Positions 8,114 through 16,904 of a stretch of 64,000 bases of DNA are shown here, piece by piece. Source of the DNA: Streptomyces rhizoryzae. Its GTDB lineage: Bacteria > Actinomycetota > Actinomycetes > Streptomycetales > Streptomycetaceae. Every line of letters begins with the position of its first letter. Positions within the stretch are counted from its first letter, which is position 1. The stretch spans positions 186,001 to 250,000 of the forward strand of contig NZ_JALMUV010000001.1 in NCBI RefSeq assembly GCF_023155275.1, in the 5' to 3' direction. Under the pieces are notes generated by a model. The model had not been told where the DNA came from. It made no database searches and saw only the letters and a program-made list of their open reading frames with translations. The translations under genes and the position numbers were made by a program.

Positions 8114-8144
8114 ATCATGAAACCTCGACCACACTTCAGGTCAA
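8114..8144 (-). promoter_or_regulatory. MerR/SoxR-type promoter with 19-bp spacer
   Basis: On the minus strand, -35 TTGACC (8139-8144) and -10 CATGAT (8114-8119) are separated by exactly 19 bp, the overlong spacer that MerR-family activators untwist. The spacer carries an imperfect dyad ACCTGAAGT...CGAGGT close to the SoxR box. The transcript start would fall at or next to the GTG at 8107. Confidence 0.72.
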
Positions 8145-8173
8145 GCGCTGACGGTCGAGATCCGCCGGATCGT

Positions 8174-9412
8174 TCAGGGCCTGCGGCCGCGGAAGGGGGT
8201 GCGGCGCAGGTCGCTCACCCAGGCATCGGGGTTCTCCCACGGGATGAAGTGCCCCCCGTGCTCATGGGCGTTGACGTTGACGTGGTGGAACCAGGCAGCC
8301 TGCGGACCCTCCTCGAAGGCCCGGACACGGTCCTCGGCGGTGCGGATGCCGGGCGCGTTCTCGAACGTGACGAAGGTGAGGCCGACCGGAGCCTGCACGA
8401 CCGGCGTACGGTCGTGGGCCGGTTCCCAGGGGTAGCGGTTGGCGTTGGCGTAGTAACGCAGCGACGTACCGATGGAGTTGTTCACCCAGTAGATCGTGGC
8501 GTGGGTGAGCAGCTCGTCCTTGGTGAAGACGGATGCAAGGTCGCCGCCGTGGTCGCTCCAGGCGTGCCAGCGCTCCAGCAACCAGGCCAGCAGCCCGGCG
8601 GGCGAATCGCTCAGCCCGTGGGCCAGGGTGGCACCGTCGAGCATGTGCACGGCGAGGTGGGACGCCCAGCGGCGGTCCAACTCGACGATGCGGGAGCGCA
8701 CTTCGGCGGGCTGGTCGTCGGTGAGGGGGCGGTTCCGGGCGAAGTCCCAGGCCCGGGGGCCGGAGAAGAAGTCGAGCGGCAGCCCGGAGCCGATGTGGAT
8801 GCCGTACAGCTCCTCCGCGTACTTGTGACCGAGCTGACTGGAGACGAGCCCGCCGATGTCGCAGCCCCCCGCGGCGTACTTCGCGTACCCCAGGGTCTCG
8901 GTCATCAGGGTGTGCCAGAGGTCGGCGACCTTCCAGAAGTTGACGTCCGGAAATCCGGTGAGCGGGCCGGGGAAGCCGAAGCCGGGCAGGGACGGCACGA
9001 TGACGTCGAACGCGTCGGCGGGGTCACCGCCGAAGGCGGCCGGATCGGCCAGCGGGTCGATCACCTTCGACCAGTGCCAGAACGTCCACGGCCAGCCGTG
9101 GGTGAGGATCAACGGGACCGGGCGGGGGCCGCGGCCGGGCTTGCGCAGGAAGTGCACCGGCACACCGGCGACGCTCACCTCGTAGTGCTCGTAGGCGTTG
9201 AGGGCGGCCTCGGCCTTCCGCCAGTCATAGCCGTCCCGCCAGTGCGCGACCAGCTCACGCAGAGAGCTGCCCGGGACGCCGTAGGACCAGTCCCCGTCCC
9301 CCGCGTCCGGCGGCAGACGGGTCGAGGTGAGACGGGCGCGCAGGTCGTCGAGGACCTCGTCGGGCACATGGAGAGGGGTGGGGTCCAGGAGGAAGGCGTG
9401 CGGAGTGGTCAT
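8174..9412 (-). CDS. Epoxide hydrolase (microsomal-type, EHN domain)
   Basis: A 412-residue alpha/beta-hydrolase with an N-terminal EHN domain (about 5-115), as in microsomal/juvenile hormone epoxide hydrolases. The oxyanion motif HGWP is at 105-108; the nucleophile elbow is GCDIGG with Asp185; the catalytic His388 lies in HGGHFIPWENP. It opens epoxides to trans-diols in the cytosol. The elbow is usually GxDWG, so the Ile next to Asp185 is a mild variation. A separate promoter is likely, since 66 bp separate it from the ABM gene's promoter that reads the same way. Confidence 0.88.
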   Translation of the reverse strand: MTTPHAFLLDPTPLHVPDEVLDDLRARLTSTRLPPDAGDGDWSYGVPGSSLRELVAHWRDGYDWRKAEAALNAYEHYEVSVAGVPVHFLRKPGRGPRPVPLILTHGWPWTFWHWSKVIDPLADPAAFGGDPADAFDVIVPSLPGFGFPGPLTGFPDVNFWKVADLWHTLMTETLGYAKYAAGGCDIGGLVSSQLGHKYAEELYGIHIGSGLPLDFFSGPRAWDFARNRPLTDDQPAEVRSRIVELDRRWASHLAVHMLDGATLAHGLSDSPAGLLAWLLERWHAWSDHGGDLASVFTKDELLTHATIYWVNNSIGTSLRYYANANRYPWEPAHDRTPVVQAPVGLTFVTFENAPGIRTAEDRVRAFEEGPQAAWFHHVNVNAHEHGGHFIPWENPDAWVSDLRRTPFRGRRP

Positions 9413-9651
9413 GGCGCGGTTCCTTACCAGGGAGGGGACAGCGGGGCCGTCGGCCTGCTGGATGGTCGCGCGGCGAGCCGCCCCACTTCAAGCAGCGCAG
9501 ACCGCAGCACGGACAGCACTGCGGACGGCAGCCCGGACGGCAACGCGCCCGGTACCTGCCGGGGACTCCCGGGACCGCCCGCCCCGCCGCCCCGTTCGGC
9601 TGACCGCGAACCGTGCGGCCACCGCGCCGGCCCCTCGGCAGAGTGGAGGGC

Positions 9652-10272
9652 ATGAGGCTCACCAAGTTCGGTCACGCATGCGTGCGGTTGGAGAAGAACG
9701 GCCAGGCGATCGTCATCGACCCGGGCGTACTGACTGCCGAGCCCGATGCCCTGGCAGGGGCCGCGGCCGTCCTCGTCACGCACGAACACTTCGACCACTT
9801 CGCTCCGGACCGCCTGCGCCACGTCCAGGCGGACGTCTACACCTGCGCCGGGGTGGCCCGGCACCTGACCGGGCTCGGCCGGCGCGTGCAGGTGGTCCGC
9901 GCCGGCGACCACTTCTCGGTCGCGGGCTTCCGGGTGACGGTGGCGGGCGGCACCCACCACTACAGCCATCCGGACGCGCCCCCGGTCGACAACGTCGGGT
10001 TCCTGGTCGACGGCGAGGTCTTCCACCCGGGAGACGCACTGACGGTGGTCGACGCACCCACCCTCCTGCTGCCCGGCCAGGCACCGTGGCTGACGGTGCC
10101 GGACATGATCGGCTACCTGCGCCGGATGGCACCACGCCGCGCCTACGCCGTGCACGACGGGCTGCTCAACGAGTGGGGCCTGAAGGTCCTCGACGACGTC
10201 CTCGCCCTGGAGGCCGAGCGGGCGGGCGCCGAGATCCGCCGCCTCCTGCCCGGCGAGAGCGTCGCGCTGTGA
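9652..10272 (+). CDS. MBL-fold metal-dependent hydrolase (UlaG-like)
   Basis: A 206-residue metallo-beta-lactamase-fold protein. The zinc motif THEHFDHF gives His44, His46, Asp48 and His49, and GGTHHYSH and HPGDAL supply further ligands. Similarity is to the L-ascorbate-6-phosphate lactonase/UlaG-like group, whose members hydrolyse lactones or phosphoesters; the actual substrate is unknown. ATG 9652 starts the conserved MRLTKFGHAC sequence just after GGAGGG. A strong hairpin follows 11 nt after the stop. Confidence 0.85.
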   Translation: MRLTKFGHACVRLEKNGQAIVIDPGVLTAEPDALAGAAAVLVTHEHFDHFAPDRLRHVQADVYTCAGVARHLTGLGRRVQVVRAGDHFSVAGFRVTVAGGTHHYSHPDAPPVDNVGFLVDGEVFHPGDALTVVDAPTLLLPGQAPWLTVPDMIGYLRRMAPRRAYAVHDGLLNEWGLKVLDDVLALEAERAGAEIRRLLPGESVAL

Positions 10273-10283
10273 GCGGATTGCGG

Positions 10284-10312
10284 GTGCGCCGGGGCGCAGG
10301 GCCCCGGCGCAC
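10284..10312 (+). terminator. Hairpin terminator of the MBL gene
   Basis: Perfect 12-bp arms GTGCGCCGGGGC and GCCCCGGCGCAC with a 5-nt loop, starting 11 nt after the stop at 10272. There is no U-tract, as is usual in Streptomyces. Confidence 0.8.
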
Positions 10313-10414
10313 GCCCGGCCGACCACCCTCTGACCTGCTCGCTCACCGCGGGGTAACCACCCACCATGAAGTGCGTACTTGATCAACTCCGGGCCGGTGA
10401 CCAGCCTGGTGGCC

Positions 10415-11344
10415 ATGGCACAGACCACTGTTGAGAACACCGTTGAGAATCCCGTTGACAGCACCGTTGAGAACACCGCCGGGAAGACCCCCGTCACGCT
10501 GCTGGGCCTCGGCGCGATGGGCACCGCGCTCGCCCGCGCCTGGCGCGCCGCCGGACACCCGCTGACCGTCTGGAACCGCACCCCCGCCCGGGCCGCGGCC
10601 CTCGCCGCCGAAGGCGCACAGGTCGCCGACACCGCCGCCGAAGCGGTCGCGGCGAACACCCTGATCGTCGTCTGCCTGCTGGACGACGCCTCCGTCGCCG
10701 ACGCACTGAACGGCATCGACCTGACCGGCAAGGACCTGGTCAACCTGACGACCGGCAACCCCGCCCAGGCCCGCGACCGCGCCGCATGGGCCCGCGAGCG
10801 CGGCGCCCGCTACCTGGACGGCGGCATCATGGCCGTCCCCCCGATGATCGGCGTCCCCGAGGCCGGCGGCTACGTCTTCTACAGCGGCTCGCGCGACCTG
10901 TTCGAGCAGCACCACAAGACGCTCGGCGTCCCGGCCGGCACCCACTACACCGGTGAGGACGACGGTTTCGCGGCCCTGCACGACGTAGCGCTGCTCAGCG
11001 CCATGTACGGGATGTTCGCCGGAGCCGCACACGCCTTCGCCCTGATCCGCAAGGAGGACATCGACCCCACGGCCTTCGCCCCGCTGCTCGCCGACTGGCT
11101 CGTCGCCATGGCCCCGGCCGTCCACCAGACCGCCGACCAGCTGCGCAGCGGCGACTACACCAAGGGCGTCGTCTCCCGCCTCGCCATGCAAGTGGCCGGC
11201 ACCCCGACCTTCCTGAGCACCGCCGAGCAGCAGGGCGTCAGCCCCGAACTCCTCAGCCCCTACTTCGCCCTGATGCGCCGACGCCTGGCCGAGGGCAGCG
11301 GCGAGGAGGACCTGACGGGCGTCATCGACCTGCTCGTGCGCTGA
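10415..11344 (+). CDS. NAD(P)-dependent imine-reductase/6-phosphogluconate-dehydrogenase-like oxidoreductase
   Basis: A 309-residue protein with an N-terminal Rossmann domain (LLGLGAMGTALA at about 29-40, WNRTPARA for the NADP phosphate) and an all-helical C-terminal dimerisation domain. This layout fits the beta-hydroxyacid dehydrogenase/imine reductase group. The substrate is unknown. Residues 7-22 are an unusual run of VENT/VENP/VDST/VENT encoded by a 12-bp tandem repeat that precedes the fold proper. The ATG at 10415 is in good context, but a TTG at 10379 would also be in frame. Confidence 0.85.
   Translation: MAQTTVENTVENPVDSTVENTAGKTPVTLLGLGAMGTALARAWRAAGHPLTVWNRTPARAAALAAEGAQVADTAAEAVAANTLIVVCLLDDASVADALNGIDLTGKDLVNLTTGNPAQARDRAAWARERGARYLDGGIMAVPPMIGVPEAGGYVFYSGSRDLFEQHHKTLGVPAGTHYTGEDDGFAALHDVALLSAMYGMFAGAAHAFALIRKEDIDPTAFAPLLADWLVAMAPAVHQTADQLRSGDYTKGVVSRLAMQVAGTPTFLSTAEQQGVSPELLSPYFALMRRRLAEGSGEEDLTGVIDLLVR
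10430..10477 (+). repeat. Four 12-bp tandem repeats in the N-terminal coding region
   Basis: GTTGAGAACACC occurs perfectly at 10430-10441 and 10466-10477, with two variants (GTTGAGAATCCC, GTTGACAGCACC) between. Each unit encodes a VENT-like tetrapeptide. In-frame copy-number change would leave the enzyme open. Confidence 0.9.
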
Positions 11345-11354
11345 CCGGCCGGGC

Positions 11355-11412
11355 GCCGCCACACCGGCGGCCGTGCTGGCCACAGTCCGCAACGCACCGC
11401 TGTGACCAGCAC
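11355..11412. terminator. Bidirectional hairpin region between convergent genes
   Basis: Two inverted repeats lie between convergent stops at 11344 and 11429. A 6-bp stem GCCGCC/GGCGGC is at 11355-11371. A 13-bp stem with one mismatch (GTGCTGGCCACAG with CTGTGACCAGCAC) is at 11373-11412. They probably terminate both genes. Confidence 0.65.
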
Positions 11413-11428
11413 TTTCCGTCACGCGCGC

Positions 11429-11980
11429 TCAGTTGCTGCGGTCGTGCAGGGTGTACCGTCCGTCGACGACCTTCGCGTCGGCGGCGGGCGCCATGCACTT
11501 CGTGAGGAGCGGCTCGCCCTTCTTGGTGGCGCCGGAGAGCCCGATACGGGCCTGGCCCTTCTGCGGGACGAAGAAGCTGACGCCCATGCGGGTGTGCGGG
11601 TCCAGCATGGTGCGCCAGGGGTGGCCGGGGCTGGTGCGGACCAGGCGGCCGGTGACGGTGGCGGTGGGGCCGCCGGTGGTGAGGCAGTCGACCTCGAACT
11701 CGCCCCAGTACAGCGTGCCGTCCTGGGCGTGCGAGATGCGGAAGGTGCCCCAGGACCGCTGCGGGGTGCTGCCCACCGTGTACGCGGAGTGGGCGTCGAC
11801 GGACACCCGTACCTCCTGGTCGGTGAGGGGGTAGTCCATGCGTGCGTCGCCCTTGAGCGAGGAGACGGCGACGGCCTCCCCCGCGGGGGGCGTGGCCGGG
11901 GCGGGCGCCGCGGCGGCGGGCGCGGCGACGGCCACCACGAGGGCGAGAAGGGCGGTCACGCGCAGGGTCCTGGTCAGCAT
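11429..11980 (-). CDS. Secreted hypothetical protein
   Basis: A 183-residue protein with a clear Sec signal peptide: Arg-containing N-region (MLTRTLR), hydrophobic core to about residue 24, and an Ala-rich cleavage region (AAAAPAPA). The mature part has no family I recognise. It is rich in beta-prone segments (SYTVG..., WGTFRIS, TLYWGEFEVDC) with two cysteines that could pair. ATG 11980 has GGAG 6 nt upstream. Probably extracellular. Confidence 0.75.
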   Translation of the reverse strand: MLTRTLRVTALLALVVAVAAPAAAAPAPATPPAGEAVAVSSLKGDARMDYPLTDQEVRVSVDAHSAYTVGSTPQRSWGTFRISHAQDGTLYWGEFEVDCLTTGGPTATVTGRLVRTSPGHPWRTMLDPHTRMGVSFFVPQKGQARIGLSGATKKGEPLLTKCMAPAADAKVVDGRYTLHDRSN

Positions 11981-12141
11981 CGGGAACTCCGATCGGAGGG
12001 GCGTTGGGATACCCCTTGATCGTCGCCAACCGCCGCACCCTCAGGCATCGTTCGCAGGGAGCCACCGCCTCCGCCCCACGGCGGAGACGGCGGTCCACCC
12101 AGCCCTCCCCCGCACACGAGGTGGTCCCGTGCGCGACCCCC

Positions 12142-12714
12142 TCAGCGGACGACGTCGAAGACGTTCTTCTGGAGACCGTTCGCGTAGACCTCGTGCTCGA
12201 CGAGCGTCAGCTTCTGGGTGTCCTTGTCGGTGGCGCTGAAGAGCCGCTTGCCCGCGCCGAGCAGGAGCGGGAAGACGAGCAGGTGATACCGGTCGATCAG
12301 GCCGGCGTCCGAGAGGGAGTGGTTCAGGGAGGCGCTGCCGTGGACGATGATCGGGCCGCCCTCGGTCTCCTTCAGCGCGGCGACGTCGTCCAGCGAGCGC
12401 AGGATCGTCGTCTCTCCCCAGTTCGTCACCAGGTCGTCCTCGGTGAGCGTGGTGGAGACGACGTACTTCGGCATCACCTTGTAGGCGGCGAAATCCGCCA
12501 TGTCGGGCCACACCCGGCTGAACGCCTCGTAGCTGGTCCGGCCCAGCAGCATCGCGGTGGCTTCCCTCTGCTCCCGGTCCTTGATCTCGAACGCCTCGGG
12601 CAGGAACTCGACGTCCTTGAAGGTCCACCCGGCGTTCCGGTAGCCGGACTCGCCGCCCGGGGCCTCCACCACGCCGTCGAGCGAAACGAAAGCGGTGCTG
12701 ATCAACGTACGCAT
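12142..12714 (-). CDS. Dihydrofolate reductase-family (RibD C-terminal) protein
   Basis: A 190-residue protein of the RibD_C/DHFR-like group found widely in actinobacteria. It begins MRTLISTAFVSLDGVVEAPGG, with the usual LDGV motif, then LLGRTSYEAF and a GGPIIVHGSASL nucleotide-binding segment, and ends in VEHEVYANG. These enzymes bind NADPH; most have no known physiological substrate and they are not the essential DHFR. The ATG at 12714 follows GGGAGA. Confidence 0.87.
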   Translation of the reverse strand: MRTLISTAFVSLDGVVEAPGGESGYRNAGWTFKDVEFLPEAFEIKDREQREATAMLLGRTSYEAFSRVWPDMADFAAYKVMPKYVVSTTLTEDDLVTNWGETTILRSLDDVAALKETEGGPIIVHGSASLNHSLSDAGLIDRYHLLVFPLLLGAGKRLFSATDKDTQKLTLVEHEVYANGLQKNVFDVVR

Positions 12715-12919
12715 CCAAGGTCTCCCGCGGGTCTCATGGCTGGGTCACAGCAGACTCGGTCGGCGCACGACGCTTCGCCGATCCCGTGGATCCAGTACAC
12801 CAGCGACCACTGACACTCGGCCCGCTGAGCACCCCCTCGGCCCCCGCCCGCCGCCCGCCGCCCGAGCCCCCCTGACCACCGATGACCGCCCTTGACCAGC
12901 GACTTCCGGCGGCAGCGGA

Positions 12920-13540
12920 TCAGCGCGGTACGTGGGGCGCCACCGCCGCGGCGAACCTCGCGGCGGCGCCGCACAGGTCCTCGCCACCCCCGGAGACCTC
13001 GCTGGCTGACAGGTTCACGCTGCCGTACGACGTCGGCCACATGATCATGCACGTCATGCCGGTATCGACGCTCTTCGCCGCGGGGACACCGTCGACCTTG
13101 ATCGGCACCACGCTGCTCCACCGCGCCGGCGGCTCCCCCAGATAGCTCAGCCTGATGAGCATCTTGTGCCTCGCCGAGTGCCAGCGGCAGCCGGTCTTCG
13201 CTTGAACGTCGAGGTGCGTCAGATCCCACTCCTGGGCCAACTCGTCGCTCACCGCCGCGCACGGATCCGACGGAACGCGGCCGGCCCCGGCCGTTTCCCC
13301 GCGCCCGGTGGGAGCGCTCCCCGACGCACTCGGACCGGTCGCGGCCGGTGGGCCGGAGCCCGAGGCGCCGGGCTCCCGGCCCGTCCCCCAGGCCCAGATC
13401 CCGGCGCCCGCCGCCACGCACACCACGACCGCCACCGCCGTCACCACCGCCGCCCGCGGGTTCCTGGTGCCCGGCCGCGCCGCCCCCTCCGAGGGGTTCG
13501 GCTGCGTCCAGACCTGCCGGTCCTCGTCCCACTGCTCCAC
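12920..13540 (-). CDS. Membrane-anchored DUF3558-like protein
   Basis: About 206 residues. After a charged N-terminus (VEQWDEDRQVW) there is one membrane helix (AVVTAVAVVVCVAAGAGIW, about residues 28-46), a Gly/Ser/Pro-rich linker and a domain with the DUF3558 pattern DPCAAVSDE...GCRWH...CMIMW...LCGAA, whose cysteines probably pair outside the cell. Function unknown. The GTG at 13540 is chosen because the frame upstream reads as noncoding and a purine-rich CAGGGG site is present. Confidence 0.68.
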   Translation of the reverse strand: MEQWDEDRQVWTQPNPSEGAARPGTRNPRAAVVTAVAVVVCVAAGAGIWAWGTGREPGASGSGPPAATGPSASGSAPTGRGETAGAGRVPSDPCAAVSDELAQEWDLTHLDVQAKTGCRWHSARHKMLIRLSYLGEPPARWSSVVPIKVDGVPAAKSVDTGMTCMIMWPTSYGSVNLSASEVSGGGEDLCGAAARFAAAVAPHVPR

Positions 13541-13851
13541 GACGCCTGCCCCCTGCGCTCCCGTCACGCACGCCGCACCGCCTCCCCGACCCTCGCCGAC
13601 GCTGTCCGACCGCACCTGCCGTGCCGAGGGACCTCTCGCCCGCGAGGACCACCCAGGGAAACCGCACCCGCACTCGCCCCGAACCGCCCCCTGTGAGCAA
13701 GCTCCTGACGCGTTCTCACATACTGGCCGACACCCACCCCCTGGAAAAGGGATACCTCCGCGACGTCGGCCCGGGGAGCCCGGAAGAACCAGTTCGGCAA
13801 ACACCCGCCCCCTGGCTCATCTCGGTCCTCCGAGGCTGTCGGCGAACTGGT

Positions 13852-14703
13852 TCAGTACGGCCGAGCGATCTGCCCGGCGGTACGGCCGCCGGAGTGCGTA
13901 TCCGCCCTGCGCCGGCCGGGGGCGGGCGGCGGCTGCGGGGTGAGGCGGCGCACGAAGTCCAGCAGCAGGCCGCAGAAGGCTGCGGGCTGTTCCAGCGGCG
14001 CGAGATGACCGGCGCCCGGGATGGCGACGGGCCGGCCCGCGCCGAGTTCGCGCGCCAGCTCTTCGCCGCCTCGGTGGAAGTCGGGCATGTCGTGCTCGCC
14101 GACGCCGACCAGGGCGGGGACGGCGAGGGTGCGAAGGGCCGGTCCGGAGCCGAGCGGGTCCGCCGCCTGCGGCGGTTCCCCGTGGGCGAGTTGGGCGGTC
14201 AACCGGCGGTGGAGCATGCGGGCGGCGTGGGCGCGTACCCCGTCGGTGGCGCCGGCCGAGGTCCACGCCTCGACCCCGGCCCGGACCGCCGCATCCAGGT
14301 CACCGGCGGCCAGCGCCGCCCTTTCCCCCTCCCAGGCGGCCTGCAACTGCGGGGAGGCGGGTTGGCCGTGGGGCCGGTACCCGACCAGTACCAGGCCCGC
14401 CACCCGCGCCGGTGCCGTCACGGCGGCTTGCAGCGCCACCAGGGCACCGAGCGAGTTCCCGGCCAGCACGAAGCGGTCGGCCCGGAGGTGGTCAAGGGTG
14501 TCGAGCACGTCCGACCAGGGGGCCACCTCGCGGCCGTCGGGTACCCGCGCGTCGCCGTACCCGGGCAGGTCCAGGGCGATGGCGCGGACGCCCACCTCGG
14601 CCAGCAGGGGGAGGTGCGCGTCCCACATGGTGCGGTCGGTGGGCCGGGCGTGCAGCAGGACGACAGGCCGTCCCCGGCCTGCCTCGGTGAACGGAAGCAG
14701 CAT
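13852..14703 (-). CDS. Alpha/beta-fold hydrolase
   Basis: A 283-residue single-domain alpha/beta hydrolase. The nucleophile elbow is AGNSLGAL, the oxyanion motif HARPTD replaces the usual HGxP, and a terminal GAGHLAPLE carries the catalytic His; Asp is likely in VGEHDMPDF. Close to 3-oxoadipate enol-lactonase-like hydrolases, but the substrate is unknown. It lies 230 bp downstream of an XRE/MmyB-type regulator on the same strand, a pairing repeated elsewhere in this window. The Pro/Arg-rich tail after residue 265 is probably disordered. Confidence 0.82.
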   Translation of the reverse strand: MLLPFTEAGRGRPVVLLHARPTDRTMWDAHLPLLAEVGVRAIALDLPGYGDARVPDGREVAPWSDVLDTLDHLRADRFVLAGNSLGALVALQAAVTAPARVAGLVLVGYRPHGQPASPQLQAAWEGERAALAAGDLDAAVRAGVEAWTSAGATDGVRAHAARMLHRRLTAQLAHGEPPQAADPLGSGPALRTLAVPALVGVGEHDMPDFHRGGEELARELGAGRPVAIPGAGHLAPLEQPAAFCGLLLDFVRRLTPQPPPAPGRRRADTHSGGRTAGQIARPY

Positions 14704-14933
14704 GGTCTGAGGTGCCTTCTTCGGTGCGGGAAGGGGAAAGGGGTGAGGCCCCGGCGCGGGGGGCTTCGCCGGCCCGGCCGGGATACCGCTCACGCGGCCT
14801 CGGCTGACCTGACCGGCGCGCCGCCCGCACGGCCTCGCCGCCCGCGTCGATCTCCGCGGACGAACGAACGGACGGGCGGACGAACGGAAAGGCGGAGGAA
14901 CGGACGGCTGCCGTACGTCGGACAGCGCCGCGC

Positions 14934-15800
14934 TCACGAGCGGCATCCGCCGTCCTCCGCGAGGTCCTCCTGATCGGTGGGCGCGGAGTTCTGCTCGGCC
15001 AGCCGGCGGAGCAGGACCAGGGCGTCGGCACCGGCGCTGCCGGGTTCGGCGCTGTAGACGGACAGGTGCTGGCCCGGGGCGCTGGTCACGGCCAGCGCCT
15101 CGAAGTGCAGCCGCAGCTCACCCGCGTGCGGGTGGCGGAAGTGCTTGTCCTCCTGCGTGCGCGGACGCACCTCGTAACGGGCCCACAGCCCGGTGAAGGC
15201 GGGGCTGCGCACGCTGAGCTCACCCACGACCCGTTCGATCCGCTCATCGCCCGGGAACTGCGAGGCGGACGCCCGGAGGTTGCCCACCGCGATGTGCGCC
15301 GCCCTGTCCCAGTCACCGTAGAATTCCCGCGCGAAGGGATCGAGGAAGATCATCCGCAGCAGGTTGTCGTACCGGGCGAACCCGCGATACAGCTCGCGCG
15401 CCATCGCGTTGGCCGCCAGCACGTCCTGCGCCGCACCGACCACGAACGCCGGCAGGTCGCGCATTCCGTCCATCAACCGCCGCAGTTCCGGGGCGACGCT
15501 CGGCTCCGCGGCCGCCGTGGCGAGGGCGGGCAGACCGAGCCGGAACAGGTGGCCGGCCGCGGCGCCGTCCAGCCGCAGCGCCCCGGCGATCGCCCGGAGC
15601 ACCTGCTCGGACGGGTGCCGCTCGCGGCCCTGCTCCAGGCGGATGTAGTAGTCCGTGCTGACCCCGGCCAGCAGCGCCACCTCGTCCCGCCGGAGCCCCG
15701 GCACCCGCCGCTCCCCGATGTCGGGCAAGCCGACGTCCCGCGGCGTGACCGCGGCGCGGCGGGCACGCAGATAGGCACCGAGCTCGTTGTTGCTTTCCAT
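14934..15800 (-). CDS. XRE-family regulator with MmyB-like ligand-binding domain
   Basis: A 288-residue regulator. An N-terminal helix-turn-helix (about 5-70) carries the family signature RRVPGLRRDEVALLAGVSTDYYIRLEQGR. The rest is the MmyB-like ligand-binding domain with LAANAMARELY and the FYGDW/LRLHFEALAV segments; members may bind a small hydrophobic ligand. ATG 15800 begins MESNNELGAYLRARR. It is probably an autoregulated repressor or activator of the neighbouring hydrolase. Two close paralogues sit at 20080 and 27916. Confidence 0.9.
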   Translation of the reverse strand: MESNNELGAYLRARRAAVTPRDVGLPDIGERRVPGLRRDEVALLAGVSTDYYIRLEQGRERHPSEQVLRAIAGALRLDGAAAGHLFRLGLPALATAAAEPSVAPELRRLMDGMRDLPAFVVGAAQDVLAANAMARELYRGFARYDNLLRMIFLDPFAREFYGDWDRAAHIAVGNLRASASQFPGDERIERVVGELSVRSPAFTGLWARYEVRPRTQEDKHFRHPHAGELRLHFEALAVTSAPGQHLSVYSAEPGSAGADALVLLRRLAEQNSAPTDQEDLAEDGGCRS

Positions 15801-16003
15801 GCCCGCCACGCTAGATCCCTGCCGGGCGCCGGGGCGTGGGTGCGGTGCACCCACCCGGGCGCGGGCCCTGTGCCCTCGGCGCCGCGCAGACCGGCCGCCG
15901 CGCCCCGGTTCCTCGGCAGGACGCCCTCCACCCACCGCGTTAGCGTGAGGAGTGCGGGCTTGTCGGCGCATGCCGAGAAGTCATTCACAGGGAAGTGGTT
16001 GAA

Positions 16004-16654
16004 GTGTCCAAGCAGTCAGGAGACGTGGCACCGCTGCATCTCATGCCGCAACGGCTGCCGAAGGAAAAGCTCTCCGAGGCCCCGGCCGAAGGACTTTGGC
16101 CGGCAACCGGTCGCGTACGCCCGCTCTCCCCCCAAGTGCCGCTTTTCCTCAACGGCGACGTCGTTGAGGACCTTGAGCGGTTGAACGCGGAAATGACCGA
16201 GCCGCTGCACGTCACCTGCCTGGTCAACGGCGACTCGCTCGTGCTCGCCGCGTTCACCGACCGCCAGGCGATGCTGTCAGAGGTACGCCGGACCTACGCG
16301 GACAGTGCGCAGATGGCCGTCCTGTCGGGCGAACACTACTGCGTCTCCCACCCCGAGGCGCTCCCGGACTACGTCAGGGTATGGGAGGACGCCAACGAGT
16401 CGGGGGACTATCTCGACCTCGACGCCGGCTACTACTACCCCGACCTGAGCAAGGTGCACCGGGGATTCCTGCACACGCAGAACTGGAATGACATCATCTC
16501 GTCACTCAGCGCGTGCCGGTACGACGTGGCGCTCTTCGAGGACACCGGCCTCACGGGCCATGAATTCTTTGCGCCCAAGGGGTGCAACACCCCGGACCTG
16601 AGCGCCTTGGGATTCAACGACATCACCTCTTCACTCATCAACTTCGGCGGTTGA
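16004..16654 (+). CDS. Beta/gamma-crystallin-like calcium-binding protein
   Basis: A 216-residue protein with no signal peptide or membrane helix. Residues about 122-216 look like a complete double Greek-key beta/gamma-crystallin domain: YVRVWEDANESGDYLDL and VALFEDTGLTGHEFF are the paired Greek-key strands. Each is followed by an N/D-N/D-x-x-S/T-S calcium motif, NDIISS (162-167) and NDITSS (205-210). Both calcium sites appear intact. The N-terminal 120 residues are unrecognised. GTG 16004 has GGAAG 8 nt upstream; GTG 15995 is an alternative start adding three residues. Role unknown; stress or structural roles are proposed for bacterial crystallins. Confidence 0.72.
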   Translation: MSKQSGDVAPLHLMPQRLPKEKLSEAPAEGLWPATGRVRPLSPQVPLFLNGDVVEDLERLNAEMTEPLHVTCLVNGDSLVLAAFTDRQAMLSEVRRTYADSAQMAVLSGEHYCVSHPEALPDYVRVWEDANESGDYLDLDAGYYYPDLSKVHRGFLHTQNWNDIISSLSACRYDVALFEDTGLTGHEFFAPKGCNTPDLSALGFNDITSSLINFGG

Positions 16655-16904
16655 CAACCGCGCGCTGAGCCCCCATGACCCTCCCCCACGACGAAGCGGG
16701 ACGAAGCAGCACGACGTACCGGCTACCGCACGGCCCCGCGCGCAGCGCCGGCGGCCCGCGCCCAGGGGTGCGTGCGGGCCGGCGTTCAGGCGGCCCGGTG
16801 CCCCGCGGGCAGCCCGCATCGGTCCCGGCGCGGTCCCGTCCCGGGGACGTGCGCCCACAGGTGCTGGGCGTCCCTGGTGCGGGTCATGCCGAGGTCCCAG
16901 GCGA

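Noticed and set aside
6968..9655. An 895-codon plus-strand open frame across the ATPase, ABM and epoxide-hydrolase genes
   Set aside because: It covers three well-supported minus-strand genes and has no recognisable domain or start signal.
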